64,000 bases of DNA, from assembly GCA_003990955.1 (NCBI GenBank), contig BIFV01000006.1:62001-126000 (forward strand), in the 5' to 3' direction. Numbering within the stretch: position 1 is the first letter of the stretch; each line of letters begins with the position of its first letter. Origin of the DNA: Sporomusaceae bacterium FL31 (GTDB lineage Bacteria > Bacillota > Negativicutes > DSM-1736 > Dendrosporobacteraceae). Below, in pieces: positions 17,460-26,791 of the stretch. Position numbers and translations under genes: made by a program. A model generated the notes under the pieces. It had not been told where the DNA came from, made no database searches, and saw only the letters and a program-made list of their open reading frames with translations.

Positions 17460-17512
17460 ACAAGGAAAAGGCTAAGTTCACCCCGCAGGGAATAACTTAG
17501 CCTCCGTTTTGT
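17460..17512 (-). terminator. terminator of the HD-GYP gene
   Basis: GGCTAAGTT and AACTTAGCC pair across a loop, with further pairing of flanking A and T runs. It lies downstream of the HD-GYP gene on the minus strand and ends in a T-rich stretch. Confidence 0.75.
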
Positions 17513-17636
17513 CCGGTCAAGTCATCTATTCGTATGCGTTTATGCACAGACATTACCAAATCTGTAAATTAAGATTACCACAGTTGATTTGATTTTTCAA
17601 GAGTTGACAGTGATCCAGAATCCCAATGAGTCATTC

Positions 17637-18794
17637 TCAATCTGCTTTTACAGGCGCTTTTTTTGTATTTGCGATATAAGCACGATCGGCGTAGGCTTGC
17701 GCATGACTAAAATATTGGTCTTCAAAATCAACAATAAAAAGATCGGGATTTTTCATCAGATCAAGCTCAATAGGCTGATCATTCGGACTGCCATCCCGAT
17801 TGGTTGTAATCCGCACAATCGGGGTTGTTCTGTTTTTAATTCCAACTCCCAGGATTACCCCACTCTGCTGGTTATTGAGTCGGACTGTTTTCCCCATTGG
17901 ATAGATGGCAACATTCTGATTGAAAGTATCCACAATGGCAGGATTAAAATACTCGCCGGCAGCTTTATTAAGAATAGCAACTGCATAGTAAATAGGAGTA
18001 GGCAGGCGATGAGGCATGCCTGCGATTAAACGATCATACACATCCGCAATACTAATGATCTGTGCATATTCAGAAATGGCATTGCCACTAAGGCCCATCG
18101 GATAACCACTGCCGTTCCACCGCTCATGATGCTGAAAACAAGCATTAATCACAGAAAGAGGCAATGCAGCATTTTGCCTCATGATCTCTAAGGCATAAAA
18201 CGGATGCCGCCGATATTCCTCGCGTTCATCTTTGGATAAATAAGCAGGGAACTGCTGTGCCACTTGTTTAGGAAATTTAACCTTCCCGACATCATGCAGC
18301 ATTGCAGCTAAGCCCAATTCCTCAAGCTGTTGCTCATTATAGCCCATTGCTATTCCTGTCATCACTGACAAGATACAAGTATTCACTGCATGTGAGAACA
18401 TATACTCTTGCTTACGGCGTAAGTCCAGTAAGTGAAGCATCTTCTCCGGTTGCTGGCTAAGTTGATCGATCATATCGCTGACAATACTTTTTACACCATC
18501 CAGCTGAATGCCTTTACCAACACGAAAATGGCTGATCAATTCCTGCGCTGCTTCCGCCGTTTCTTCAGCATTTGGATAATATCCCTGCTCTTCTTCAATG
18601 ATCGCTTCAAATTCCGCGTCTTTGACTTGTGGCTCTCCGATAAATAAAGAGGTAAGTCCTTTGTTACGAAGATATTGAATATACCTTTCTGTAACTTCCA
18701 TACCTTCATGCAGTAAAACCTTGCCATCACTTGAAATAAGCGGCCTTGATAGGTACATGCCTGGCTGTATTTCATCTAAAGTTATCTTGTGCAT
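17637..18794 (-). CDS. HD-GYP domain cyclic di-GMP phosphodiesterase
   Basis: The 385-residue protein has an N-terminal segment (about 1-110) of a kind often seen before HD-GYP domains in Firmicutes (GMYLSRPLISSDGKVLLHEG), then HD-GYP at about 125-290 with AAMLHDVGK and HHERWNGSGYPMGL. The HD pair, the GYP motif and the downstream HH are present, so it should degrade c-di-GMP. A C-terminal beta-rich tail (about 300-385) follows. It has no membrane helices. GGAGG lies seven bases ahead of the ATG. It is related to the HD-GYP protein at 47715-48806, with which it shares the same domain order. Confidence 0.93.
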   Translation of the reverse strand: MHKITLDEIQPGMYLSRPLISSDGKVLLHEGMEVTERYIQYLRNKGLTSLFIGEPQVKDAEFEAIIEEEQGYYPNAEETAEAAQELISHFRVGKGIQLDGVKSIVSDMIDQLSQQPEKMLHLLDLRRKQEYMFSHAVNTCILSVMTGIAMGYNEQQLEELGLAAMLHDVGKVKFPKQVAQQFPAYLSKDEREEYRRHPFYALEIMRQNAALPLSVINACFQHHERWNGSGYPMGLSGNAISEYAQIISIADVYDRLIAGMPHRLPTPIYYAVAILNKAAGEYFNPAIVDTFNQNVAIYPMGKTVRLNNQQSGVILGVGIKNRTTPIVRITTNRDGSPNDQPIELDLMKNPDLFIVDFEDQYFSHAQAYADRAYIANTKKAPVKAD

Positions 18795-18950
18795 GAAATT
18801 CTCCTCCTAACCTAAGCATGCTGCCTAACATTTCTTCTATTATATATATCGAACAATTAGCGCACTTTCTAAAGTAGTTTGGTAAAGTGATTACCTACTT
18901 TCTCACCTTCATCAGGCACAAGCATCAACCTCATCCCGAATATCTAGAAA

Positions 18951-18976
18951 GAAAAAACTCCGCCTGCGCAGCGGAG
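18951..18976 (-). terminator. terminator of the SIMPL gene
   Basis: GCTCCGC/GCGGAG stem with a short loop followed on the minus strand by TTTTTTC. Confidence 0.75.
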
Positions 18977-18995
18977 CTTTTGAAAATTAACACGA

Positions 18996-19694
18996 TTAAT
19001 CAAGCTCTACAGTTACTTGAACCGTTGCACCTACCGTAACTTTACCAGCCGGAATATTCGGTGCGGCATCCATATTTGCAGACTTCAGCATTCTAGTTTC
19101 CATCATAACAGGTTGATAAAAGACACCTGACTCATTGACCAAGGTCACTCCAACAACTTTTTTATTCAAAGTTGCCGCAATCACGCCAGCTTTTTTTAGT
19201 GCATCTTGAACGGCTTCTTGTAAGGCTGCATTTTTACTGTCTGCTTCGTTTGCTGTTTCAAAGCGAATAGAGCTAATCTCATTGGCGCCAGCATTGGTCA
19301 TTTCATCAACTAAAATCCCCACTTTATCTAGCGAAGTACGTATTTCAAGGCTTTCAGTAACACGATAGCCTTTCAATACAGGCAAGCGGTCTTTCTCATA
19401 GTTGTATATTGGATTGACCTGATATGTATCGGTTTTTATTTGTTCGTTTTTAACCCCTTGCTCTTGCAATTTTGCAAATACTTGATTAACAATTTTGGTA
19501 TTTTCATCTTTAGCCTTATCCAAATTAGCATGAATCGAGTTAATTGAAACATTAATCCGTGCTATATCAGGAGTAATTTCTTTCTGACTATTGCCAGTCA
19601 CCTGAATCACTGTTTTCGGAGCTGCGCTGGCGAAGGCCGGGATAGCGAACAGTAAACTCATCACCACGAATAGAATCATTTTCTTCATCATCAT
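18996..19694 (-). CDS. Exported SIMPL-domain (DUF541) protein
   Basis: This 232-residue protein has a signal peptide (MKKMILFVVMSLLFAIPAFA) and one SIMPL/DUF541 domain (about 25-232), starting VIQVTGNSQKEITPDIARI and ending VTVGATVQVTVELD. Family members, such as periplasmic YggE, form oligomeric rings and are linked to envelope or oxidative stress. The start is one of three tandem ATGs at 19686-19694 behind GGAGG; a frame extension to 19730 lacks a ribosome site. Its promoter (19766-19793) shares a 15-base block and spacing with the promoter of the ECF sigma gene, so it is probably a target of that sigma factor. Confidence 0.88.
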   Translation of the reverse strand: MMMKKMILFVVMSLLFAIPAFASAAPKTVIQVTGNSQKEITPDIARINVSINSIHANLDKAKDENTKIVNQVFAKLQEQGVKNEQIKTDTYQVNPIYNYEKDRLPVLKGYRVTESLEIRTSLDKVGILVDEMTNAGANEISSIRFETANEADSKNAALQEAVQDALKKAGVIAATLNKKVVGVTLVNESGVFYQPVMMETRMLKSANMDAAPNIPAGKVTVGATVQVTVELD

Positions 19695-19765
19695 AAAACC
19701 TCCATATAATTTAATCATCAAGTTGTCCACTCATCAATCAGCACGTTTACCTTTCCATTCTTAGA

Positions 19766-19793
19766 AACGGTTCAGTATCAAAAAAGTAACGCC
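19766..19793 (-). promoter_or_regulatory. ECF-type promoter of the SIMPL gene
   Basis: GGCGTTACTTTTTTG is followed after nine bases by CGTT. Taking GTTAC as -35 and CGTT as -10 gives a 16-base spacer with a T-tract after the -35, the normal shape of ECF promoters. The same arrangement precedes the ECF sigma gene. Confidence 0.65.
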
Positions 19794-19890
19794 TTAGTAT
19801 AAAGATGGCTATTTTTTTACGTTTTTGAGTATCTGATCGCTACACGTCCTGGATGCGAACCAACTGACTTATTAGTCACTCATAAGGTTA

Positions 19891-19930
19891 AACGTAATAC
19901 AATCAGCAAAGTAACGGATTGTATTACGTT
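19891..19930. terminator. hairpin after the anti-sigma gene
   Basis: A perfect 14-bp stem (AACGTAATACAATC / GATTGTATTACGTT) with a 12-base loop. The T-rich run lies on the plus-strand side, so it is a better terminator for plus-strand transcription, yet the gene ending here is on the minus strand. Confidence 0.6.
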
Positions 19931-19947
19931 TTTTACGTTTTTTACAT

Positions 19948-20928
19948 TTATTGAATCATTTTCTTTTCAATAAGCGTTTCCGCTATTTTTTGTAATTCGG
20001 CGGGTGTTCTTTTTCCAGAGACCGTAATATCATATTGATCGATTTTTATTGTAATCCGATTAGGCTGTTCCTGATTTTGCTTAGCAAAAGGCTGAACTTT
20101 ACTTTGCTGGATATTCTCCGCAGTCTCACTGCTCGCGTGAAATCTTTGAGTAATCAAAATCTCGTCCTGACTCCCAAAATGATAAACTTGTTCAATAACA
20201 GAACCATCAGGATCAATCATAACAGACTGTGGCTTACGATCTGGAATGACTAGCATGGTACTGATCTTCTGCTCAGTCTGGTTGCTTTGTTCTTCAATGA
20301 CTGCTGTTCTTGCCATCAAGGCACTTTGCCGGGTGTTTACATCCGAAGATGGTTGCTGTAGCAGCGCCAATTGATCAGATGGCTTTTCCTGATCCATAAC
20401 TTCAGATTGTGGAAGAATCTCGGCAATCAGTTGCTGCGAAGCACTCTTAGGTGGTTCCTGATTAGGCTCACTTTGTTGAATATGGCCATCCTGCTGTAAA
20501 TCTTTTTCCGATGTAACCTCTTGTGTAGGCTGACCTGACGGAACAGAAGGGTTGAAATTCTGCATTTCCGGCCGATTGTTCTGTTGCTGAGCCATATAAT
20601 TCTCAGAATGGGGCACTACTGCAAACTGCATAAAGGCAGCAATGAAACAAGCCGCTGCTGTGCCTGCTAGGCCGCCATACAACCACTGTTTGCGGCGTTT
20701 TTGTTTTTTTTCGCCTAACTCAATAGCAAGAACATCTGCCATCTCAGCAATAAGTATGTCAGGGACAACAGCTTGATTACCAGCTTGCTGAATAATGGCT
20801 GCTAGCTCAATCAATTCTTGCACTTCCTGATCCTGACTAACAGATTGCCGCCCCTCCTGTAAAGCATCCAGGCAGAGAGAGAGTTCTTCAGCCTGCCAGG
20901 ACTCTTTATCTTTGATCATTTGCGCCAC
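19948..20928 (-). CDS. Membrane-bound anti-sigma factor for the adjacent ECF sigma
   Basis: The 326-residue protein has a cytoplasmic N-terminal part (about 1-80), one membrane helix at about 85-105 (LYGGLAGTAAACFIAAFMQF), a long Gln/Ser/Pro-rich linker (110-260) and a small C-terminal extracytoplasmic domain (ITIKIDQYDITVSG...ELQKIAETL) resembling DUF4367-type sensor modules. No Cys/His zinc site is seen in the N-terminal part. Position three bases after the sigma gene, with its Shine-Dalgarno site inside that gene, is the classic sigma/anti-sigma arrangement. The role is inferred from topology and context. Confidence 0.78.
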   Translation of the reverse strand: MAQMIKDKESWQAEELSLCLDALQEGRQSVSQDQEVQELIELAAIIQQAGNQAVVPDILIAEMADVLAIELGEKKQKRRKQWLYGGLAGTAAACFIAAFMQFAVVPHSENYMAQQQNNRPEMQNFNPSVPSGQPTQEVTSEKDLQQDGHIQQSEPNQEPPKSASQQLIAEILPQSEVMDQEKPSDQLALLQQPSSDVNTRQSALMARTAVIEEQSNQTEQKISTMLVIPDRKPQSVMIDPDGSVIEQVYHFGSQDEILITQRFHASSETAENIQQSKVQPFAKQNQEQPNRITIKIDQYDITVSGKRTPAELQKIAETLIEKKMIQ

Positions 20929-20931
20929 CTC

Positions 20932-21501
20932 CTATTTCAGTATGCCGATATTCAAGCACATCTTCCGTAAATTTTTTAATGCCCGTTGTTGGAGCATCTT
21001 GATGGCTGACTCTGTCTTGTTCATCTGTTTTGCCGCATCACGAATGGATAGCCCTAAAACAACCCTCAATTCAATGGCTTGACGCTGCTCTTGGGGCAAG
21101 CTTTCCACTAAGCTTGCCATTTGCTGTTGCCCTTCCAGGCGAAGCGTATATTCCTCAGGCTTTTCCTGCAAGTCATAAAGTGAATCTTGATAATCACTAA
21201 TATCATAAAGCTTGGGAGAGCGGCCGCTTTTTCGCCAAAAATCCGTCACTAAATTAATGGCTATCCGCCCTAAATAGCTTTTAAAGGGTACATCTAGCAC
21301 TTGATAGCGCGGTAGTGAACGGAATGCTTTCATAAACGTATCCTGAGTCAGTTCTTTGGCGTCATCAACATGGCCGATTTTGCTATAAATAAGCCTGTAA
21401 ATGGGCTGCCAATAAGTTGAAATCAAGGCATTCAAAGCTTCGCGATCCCCATCTTTTGCTTTCATTATCAGCTTATTTTCATCAGTCACAATCACAATCA
21501 C
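20932..21501 (-). CDS. ECF-subfamily RNA polymerase sigma factor
   Basis: A 189-residue sigma factor with region 2 (about 20-90; AKELTQDTFMKAFRSLPRY for core binding and -10 melting) and region 4 (about 125-180; LPQEQRQAIELRVVLGLSIRDAAKQMNKTESAIKMLQQRALKNLRK). No region 3 is present, as expected for ECF types. The first codon is ambiguous because GTG recurs at codons 1, 3 and 5; the third is best spaced from AAGG. The promoter at 21537-21564 matches the one before the SIMPL gene, which suggests autoregulation. The anti-sigma gene follows directly. Confidence 0.92.
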   Translation of the reverse strand: MIVIVTDENKLIMKAKDGDREALNALISTYWQPIYRLIYSKIGHVDDAKELTQDTFMKAFRSLPRYQVLDVPFKSYLGRIAINLVTDFWRKSGRSPKLYDISDYQDSLYDLQEKPEEYTLRLEGQQQMASLVESLPQEQRQAIELRVVLGLSIRDAAKQMNKTESAIKMLQQRALKNLRKMCLNIGILK

Positions 21502-21536
21502 TACCTTCTACTCAAAAACATCTGACATTGGTTCAT

Positions 21537-21564
21537 AACGCTTGTTGTCCAAAAAAGTAACGCC
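21537..21564 (-). promoter_or_regulatory. ECF-type autoregulatory promoter
   Basis: GGCGTTACTTTTTTG, nine bases, CGTT on the minus strand, 36 bases before the sigma gene. The 15-base block and the spacing to CGTT are identical to those at 19766-19793. Confidence 0.65.
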
Positions 21565-21577
21565 ATAACCGCCTAAT

Positions 21578-21919
21578 TCAAGCATCTTTTTTTATGATAA
21601 TGGTTGCACGTTCCTTGCCCTCAGGTGCTCCATGGGTGTAACCAATTACAGTAAAATATTCACTAAGGCGATGAGCCAAACTTTCGTAATGAGCATCTTT
21701 CCCACGCATACAGGACGATAAATGCACAATCGTTACACCATTTTTAATCATCATGCTAATTTTATGTTCCATATCACCACCAGCATGCGAAAAGGTAACC
21801 AGTTCAATGTCGCCCTCATATTCGGCAAAAGCATCTTTCCTTTGAAAGAAAGCATTAAGACAGCCTTTTCCTGTACAGCGCTGCATCGTTTCTTCTCGTA
21901 CTAATATTGCTATTTTCAT
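21578..21919 (-). CDS. CGGC-domain protein
   Basis: The 113-residue cytoplasmic protein matches the CGGC domain family, a putative metal-binding module: an early Cys pair (QRCTGKGCLNAFFQRKDAF), a conserved middle FSHAGGD, and a second Cys in HLSSCMRGKDAHYESLA. The family's biochemical role is unknown. GAGGTG lies ahead of the ATG. It stands between the ECF sigma promoter and a glycosyltransferase gene. Confidence 0.8.
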   Translation of the reverse strand: MKIAILVREETMQRCTGKGCLNAFFQRKDAFAEYEGDIELVTFSHAGGDMEHKISMMIKNGVTIVHLSSCMRGKDAHYESLAHRLSEYFTVIGYTHGAPEGKERATIIIKKDA

Positions 21920-21967
21920 TATTCACCTCATGGATGTGCTTTAGTTACATCATTAGTTTTGCTAACA

Positions 21968-21991
21968 CAAAAAGCCCGTGAATTCACGAGC
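21968..21991 (-). terminator. terminator of the glycosyltransferase gene
   Basis: GCTCGTGA / TCACGGGC stem around ATT with TTTTTG after it on the minus strand. Confidence 0.7.
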
Positions 21992-22072
21992 TTGATGATA
22001 ATCTTATTCAGTACTATTATAACATAAACCATCAGTGATTGTAGCAGATAAAACTTATGCAAAGATTGCCTT

Positions 22073-22837
22073 TTAAATGCTGATATTCTTTGCTTTGAAT
22101 TCTTCCTCCGTATTGCAAAAAGTAAGTTTTCCATAATTACGACGGTTGTCAATATACTGAGGAACCCCTGCTTTACGTAATGTATCACTAAATATCACAT
22201 AATCAAACCGATTACTCCCATCAATATAACTGGCAAAATTCAATATTTCATTGCGCACCAAGTACGTACAATGAATCACTTCTACCTCAATCAGTCCTTT
22301 AATTGTCTGATATAATACTTCAAAATACAAGGTAGAATATTTATAATAACCATTCTCGTCAGCAAGATAATGAAAATTGGCATATAGGCTGGCTGGATCA
22401 TCCCCATTACGCAGCAAGGGTCCAATCACAGGCAAGCCGGTATTCAACAATATTTCAAGTGTTTCAGGAATGATAAAATTATCACAGTCAACAACAAAAT
22501 AATGAGTTCCGCGTGCTTTAGCCCATTCAACAGACTCCTGGCGCAGCCTTGTTAATACGCTGAGCTTCAGATCGTTCCAGTCATGAGCACCATAATCCTG
22601 AACCCGCTCTGTAACATCACTCGCGTCATAATAGATCTCCGAATAGCGGTCCTTTACCTTTTCGATCCACTGCTCAAGCACTGCCGCCGTATTATCGGTA
22701 TTGTTGTTCGTCCGTATATAAAGCTTGATCTTATCGGCTGGATAAGTCTGATTTTCAATTAAATGCAGATAAAGCGGCAACACATGGGCTTTATCTTTTG
22801 CCAGAATGGCAATTGTGACAAACTCCGTCGGTTTCAT
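22073..22837 (-). CDS. GT2-like glycosyltransferase resembling procollagen galactosyltransferase N-domain
   Basis: The 254-residue enzyme begins FVTIAILAKDKAHVLPLYLHLI and continues IKLYIRTNNNTDNTAAVLEQW. It contains HDWNDLK followed by a Leu/Arg-rich helix, and HYFVVDCDNFI as the metal-binding acidic motif. This order and wording strongly recall the N-terminal glycosyltransferase domain of eukaryotic procollagen/hydroxylysine galactosyltransferases, more than ordinary bacterial GT2 enzymes. No membrane helix is seen. It sits 51 bases downstream of gmd on the same strand, so a nucleotide-sugar substrate made by that enzyme is possible. The acceptor is unknown; see findings for the link to the collagen-like protein. 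Confidence 0.75.
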   Translation of the reverse strand: MKPTEFVTIAILAKDKAHVLPLYLHLIENQTYPADKIKLYIRTNNNTDNTAAVLEQWIEKVKDRYSEIYYDASDVTERVQDYGAHDWNDLKLSVLTRLRQESVEWAKARGTHYFVVDCDNFIIPETLEILLNTGLPVIGPLLRNGDDPASLYANFHYLADENGYYKYSTLYFEVLYQTIKGLIEVEVIHCTYLVRNEILNFASYIDGSNRFDYVIFSDTLRKAGVPQYIDNRRNYGKLTFCNTEEEFKAKNISI

Positions 22838-22888
22838 ATTCTTATTTACACCCCTTATGTTTTGATAAGGATTTTTTAAATTTTAGCC

Positions 22889-23896
<1,008 letters not shown>

Positions 23897-23977
23897 CTAC
23901 ATCCAATCCTCATAGACATATGGTTTATTGTATGCAGACATCGGCTGGGTGGTGTCGGGGGCCGCTTTATTGAACAC

Positions 23978-24017
23978 GTCAAAATGCCTTATAGCGCACG
24001 CTATAAGGCATTTTGAC
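23978..24017. terminator. hairpin terminator between lysA and gmd
   Basis: Perfect 17-bp stem (GTCAAAATGCCTTATAG and complement) with a six-base loop, T-rich arms both sides; it follows the lysA stop. Confidence 0.8.
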
Positions 24018-24070
24018 TGAATGTATGAAACTTAAAATCAACGATGTGCTCTAACCTTTAGAATGATGAA

Positions 24071-25360
24071 TTACTTTTTGGATTTGGTAGCCGCAGCCTG
24101 GCTCAGTTCCGGAGTCGCTAACTCAAGAGTTGCAAAATAATCAGCAATAGTCTCTGCCCGTCGAATGACTTCCACCTGGCCGTTTGGCTTAAGCAATAAC
24201 TCAGCCGAACGCAGCTTGCCATTATAGTTGAAGCCCATTGCATGTCCGTGAGCACCTGCATCATGAATGACGACAGTATCCCCAATCGCAATCTCTGGCA
24301 GTTGGCGGTCAATCGCAAACTTGTCATTATTTTCGCAGAGTGAACCTGTTACATCGTAGGTGTGATCCAAAGGAAGTGATTCTTTACCCACTACTGTAAT
24401 GTGATGATAGGAGCCATACAATGCAGGACGCATCAGATTGGTCATGCAAGCATCTAAGCCTACATAGTTTTTGTAGATTTCTTTTTTATGCAGCACAGTG
24501 GAAACCAAATAACCGTACGGTCCAGTAATCATGCGTCCGCATTCCATAGAAATTCGTAAAGGATGAAGTCCATTGGCAACAATTTTTTCTTCGTAAACTT
24601 TTTTAATGCCTTGGCCAACATAAACTAAATCAACAGGTTCCTGTTCCGGCTTGTAGGGAATGCCAATACCGCCGCCAAAATTAACAAATTCAAGCGTAAT
24701 ACCCACTTTTTGATGAATTTCCACAATTAAATCAAACATCATTGTAGCTGTTGCAATAAAATTATCCGGATTGAGCTCGTTAGAAATCACCATGGTATGA
24801 ATACCAAAGCGTTTTACGCCTTTATCCTTCATAATTTTATAGGCTTCGATAATTTGATCTTTAGTCAGTCCATATTTCGCTTCTTCCGGATACCCAATAA
24901 TCGTATTCCCATTTTTCATTAAGGGGCCTGGATTATAACGAAAAGAAATAATCTCTGGAATGCCGGCATGCTTTTCAAGATAGGCAATATGGCTGATGTC
25001 ATCAAGATTGATAATAGCACCCATTTTGCGCGCCGCCTGAAATTCGTCAGCTGGAGTATTATTAGATGAGAACATAATATCTTCGCCGGAAATGCCAGCC
25101 ATTTCTGCTAATAAAAGCTCTGGCAGTGAACTGCAATCAGCGCCAATTCCCTCTTCATGCAAAATTTTTAAAAGAGTGGGATTCGGAGTGGCTTTCACAG
25201 CAAAATATTCTTTAAATTGGGGAGCCCAGGAAAAAGCCGCAATGAGTTGGCGGGCGTTTTTACGAATTGCCTCTTCATCATAAATGTGAAAAGGAGTTGG
25301 GTATTGCTGGATAATGTCTGCCAGCTGTGCCTGAGTAAACGGTAGTGTTTTATTCGCCAT
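24071..25360 (-). CDS. lysA: Diaminopimelate decarboxylase (PLP-dependent)
   Basis: The enzyme converts meso-diaminopimelate to lysine, the last step of lysine synthesis. The 429-residue protein has the alanine-racemase-like PLP barrel, with the Schiff-base lysine in EYFAVKATPNP (about residue 53), the NFGGGIGIPY glycine loop, ECGRMITGPYG, the substrate-contact SLCENND and the closing HDAGAHGHAMG with a Tyr-containing GFNYN. A lysine riboswitch and terminator in the leader confirm that it answers to lysine. It ends in a Lys-rich tail. Some related decarboxylases act on other diamino acids, but the riboswitch favours lysA. Confidence 0.93.
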   Translation of the reverse strand: MANKTLPFTQAQLADIIQQYPTPFHIYDEEAIRKNARQLIAAFSWAPQFKEYFAVKATPNPTLLKILHEEGIGADCSSLPELLLAEMAGISGEDIMFSSNNTPADEFQAARKMGAIINLDDISHIAYLEKHAGIPEIISFRYNPGPLMKNGNTIIGYPEEAKYGLTKDQIIEAYKIMKDKGVKRFGIHTMVISNELNPDNFIATATMMFDLIVEIHQKVGITLEFVNFGGGIGIPYKPEQEPVDLVYVGQGIKKVYEEKIVANGLHPLRISMECGRMITGPYGYLVSTVLHKKEIYKNYVGLDACMTNLMRPALYGSYHHITVVGKESLPLDHTYDVTGSLCENNDKFAIDRQLPEIAIGDTVVIHDAGAHGHAMGFNYNGKLRSAELLLKPNGQVEVIRRAETIADYFATLELATPELSQAAATKSKK

Positions 25361-25403
25361 CGAGTAAGAGCCTCCCAGTTTTAGTTTTAACCAATGTTAG
25401 AAA

Positions 25404-25438
25404 ATAAAAAGCGGTTTGCGAACTATCTCGCAAACCGC
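25404..25438 (-). terminator. lysine-riboswitch terminator
   Basis: GCGGTTTGCG / CGCAAACCGC, 10-bp stem with an eight-base loop, followed by TTTTTATTTT on the minus strand, about 50 bases before the lysA start. Confidence 0.9.
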
Positions 25439-25470
25439 TGACATGAAGCATAATTGATGCTTGAGCAGTG

Positions 25471-25640
25471 CAAGATAGCGCTCCATACGACTTGTCCGTA
25501 TGACAATTCTGTATTTGTTAAACACAGAACCAGCATGGTTTTCTGCCAAAAAACCATTACTTCGGCGGTTAATCCTTTTTGCACCTGTCATCACTGGCAG
25601 CTCTAGGAGCATACTCTTACTAAACCGCACCTCTATCTTA
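25471..25640 (-). promoter_or_regulatory. Lysine riboswitch (L box)
   Basis: The minus strand shows the L-box core in order: AAGATAGAGGTGCGG, AAGAGTATGC, GTGATGACAGGTGC, AAAAGGATTAACCGCCGAAG, a GCTGG joint and the closing GGAGCGCTATCTTG that pairs with the 5' AAGATAG. The wording is very close to the Bacillus lysC element. With the terminator at 25404-25438 it should switch lysA off when lysine is plentiful. Confidence 0.95.
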
Positions 25641-25666
25641 ATCCTATATAAGTTATATTGGATAAC

Positions 25667-25695
25667 ATTTTAATGCATTCACTTTGACCTGTCAA
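25667..25695 (-). promoter_or_regulatory. sigma-A promoter of the lysA leader
   Basis: TTGACA, 17 bases, TAAAAT on the minus strand, placing the start of transcription about 20 bases before the lysine aptamer. Confidence 0.7.
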
Positions 25696-25857
25696 CTGGA
25701 TTTTGTTAAATTCACTCGAAATTGTCCTCCGGTAACGGAATCAGTTTTGCCAACAGCCTAACAGTCTTTCATCATGCCTAAGGCTGGATCTATGAACTTA
25801 TTATCAGGCTTGTGAATAACATAAGATGAAAGGATTTATGATTGGAGGAATCACTAA

Positions 25858-26673
25858 GTGGGTTATTATATTAAAGTGGACAAAAACGTAAAAATTTATG
25901 TAGAAGATCTCAATCCTGACGGAAAATGCACCATTTTGTTTATCCACGGCTGGCCGGCTAATCAAAAAATGTTTGAGTATCAGTTTAACCAACTGCCTCA
26001 AATGGGTTTTCGTTGTATAGGTGTTGATACTAGAGGGTTTGGCAAGTCGGATAGACCCGTATGCGGTTATGACTATGACCGCTTAGCTGATGATATTCAC
26101 TGTATCATCAAAGCTTTGAATCTAGAGAATATTACGCTATTGGGGCACTCGACTGGCGGTGCCATCGCTGTGCGCTATATGGCACGTCATAAAGGTTACG
26201 GTGTAGCCAAGCTGGCCCTTTGCGCAGCAGCAGTCCCTACTGTTGCCCAAAGATCCAATTTTCCTTATGGAGTTCCTCAACAAACTGTATTTGATATTAT
26301 TAAAGGTACTTATACCGATCGTCCCAATATGCTGCAGGGTTTTGGCAACATCTTTTTCTATCAGCATATTACTCAGGCATTTTCTGATTGGTTTTTCCAG
26401 CTAGGGCTAGAGGCAGCAGGGTGGTCCACAGCCGAAATCGCCAAAACCTGGCTGGAAGATGACCAGTTATTTAATGATCTTGAAGAAATCTGTGTGCCTA
26501 CACTCATTTTGCACGGCATCCACGACCAAGTTATTCTATCTCCTTTAACCGAATACCAACATCAACATATCCAAAATTCAAGATTCATCCCATTTCGCTT
26601 TAGCGGCCATGGCCTTTTCTATGATGAGCGTGAAAAATTCAATCAGGAAATAGCCCGGTTTGCCGGAGAATAA
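25858..26673 (+). CDS. Alpha/beta hydrolase
   Basis: This 271-residue alpha/beta-fold hydrolase has the oxyanion HGWPAN segment near residue 31, the nucleophile elbow GHSTGG (Ser about 98), an acid-loop candidate in HGIHDQVI and the catalytic His in SGHGLFYDE. It resembles haloperoxidase/esterase-like hydrolases, and the substrate cannot be read. GTG at 25858 follows TTGGAGGAA by ten bases. The gene diverges from lysA and has its own terminator; no signal peptide is visible, so it is cytoplasmic. Confidence 0.88.
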   Translation: MGYYIKVDKNVKIYVEDLNPDGKCTILFIHGWPANQKMFEYQFNQLPQMGFRCIGVDTRGFGKSDRPVCGYDYDRLADDIHCIIKALNLENITLLGHSTGGAIAVRYMARHKGYGVAKLALCAAAVPTVAQRSNFPYGVPQQTVFDIIKGTYTDRPNMLQGFGNIFFYQHITQAFSDWFFQLGLEAAGWSTAEIAKTWLEDDQLFNDLEEICVPTLILHGIHDQVILSPLTEYQHQHIQNSRFIPFRFSGHGLFYDEREKFNQEIARFAGE

Positions 26674-26731
26674 TCCTGCTGAAGGGATTTCCCCGTACTT
26701 GACTATGATTCACAAAAATAAACCAACTGGG

Positions 26732-26781
26732 AAATGAAGCAAGGCTGACAGAACGAATCATCTTGTCAGCCTTGCTTCATT
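26732..26781. terminator. bidirectional terminator
   Basis: Perfect 18-bp stem (AATGAAGCAAGGCTGACA and complement) between the convergent hydrolase and dehydratase genes. Confidence 0.85.
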
Positions 26782-26791
26782 AAAATTCAAC

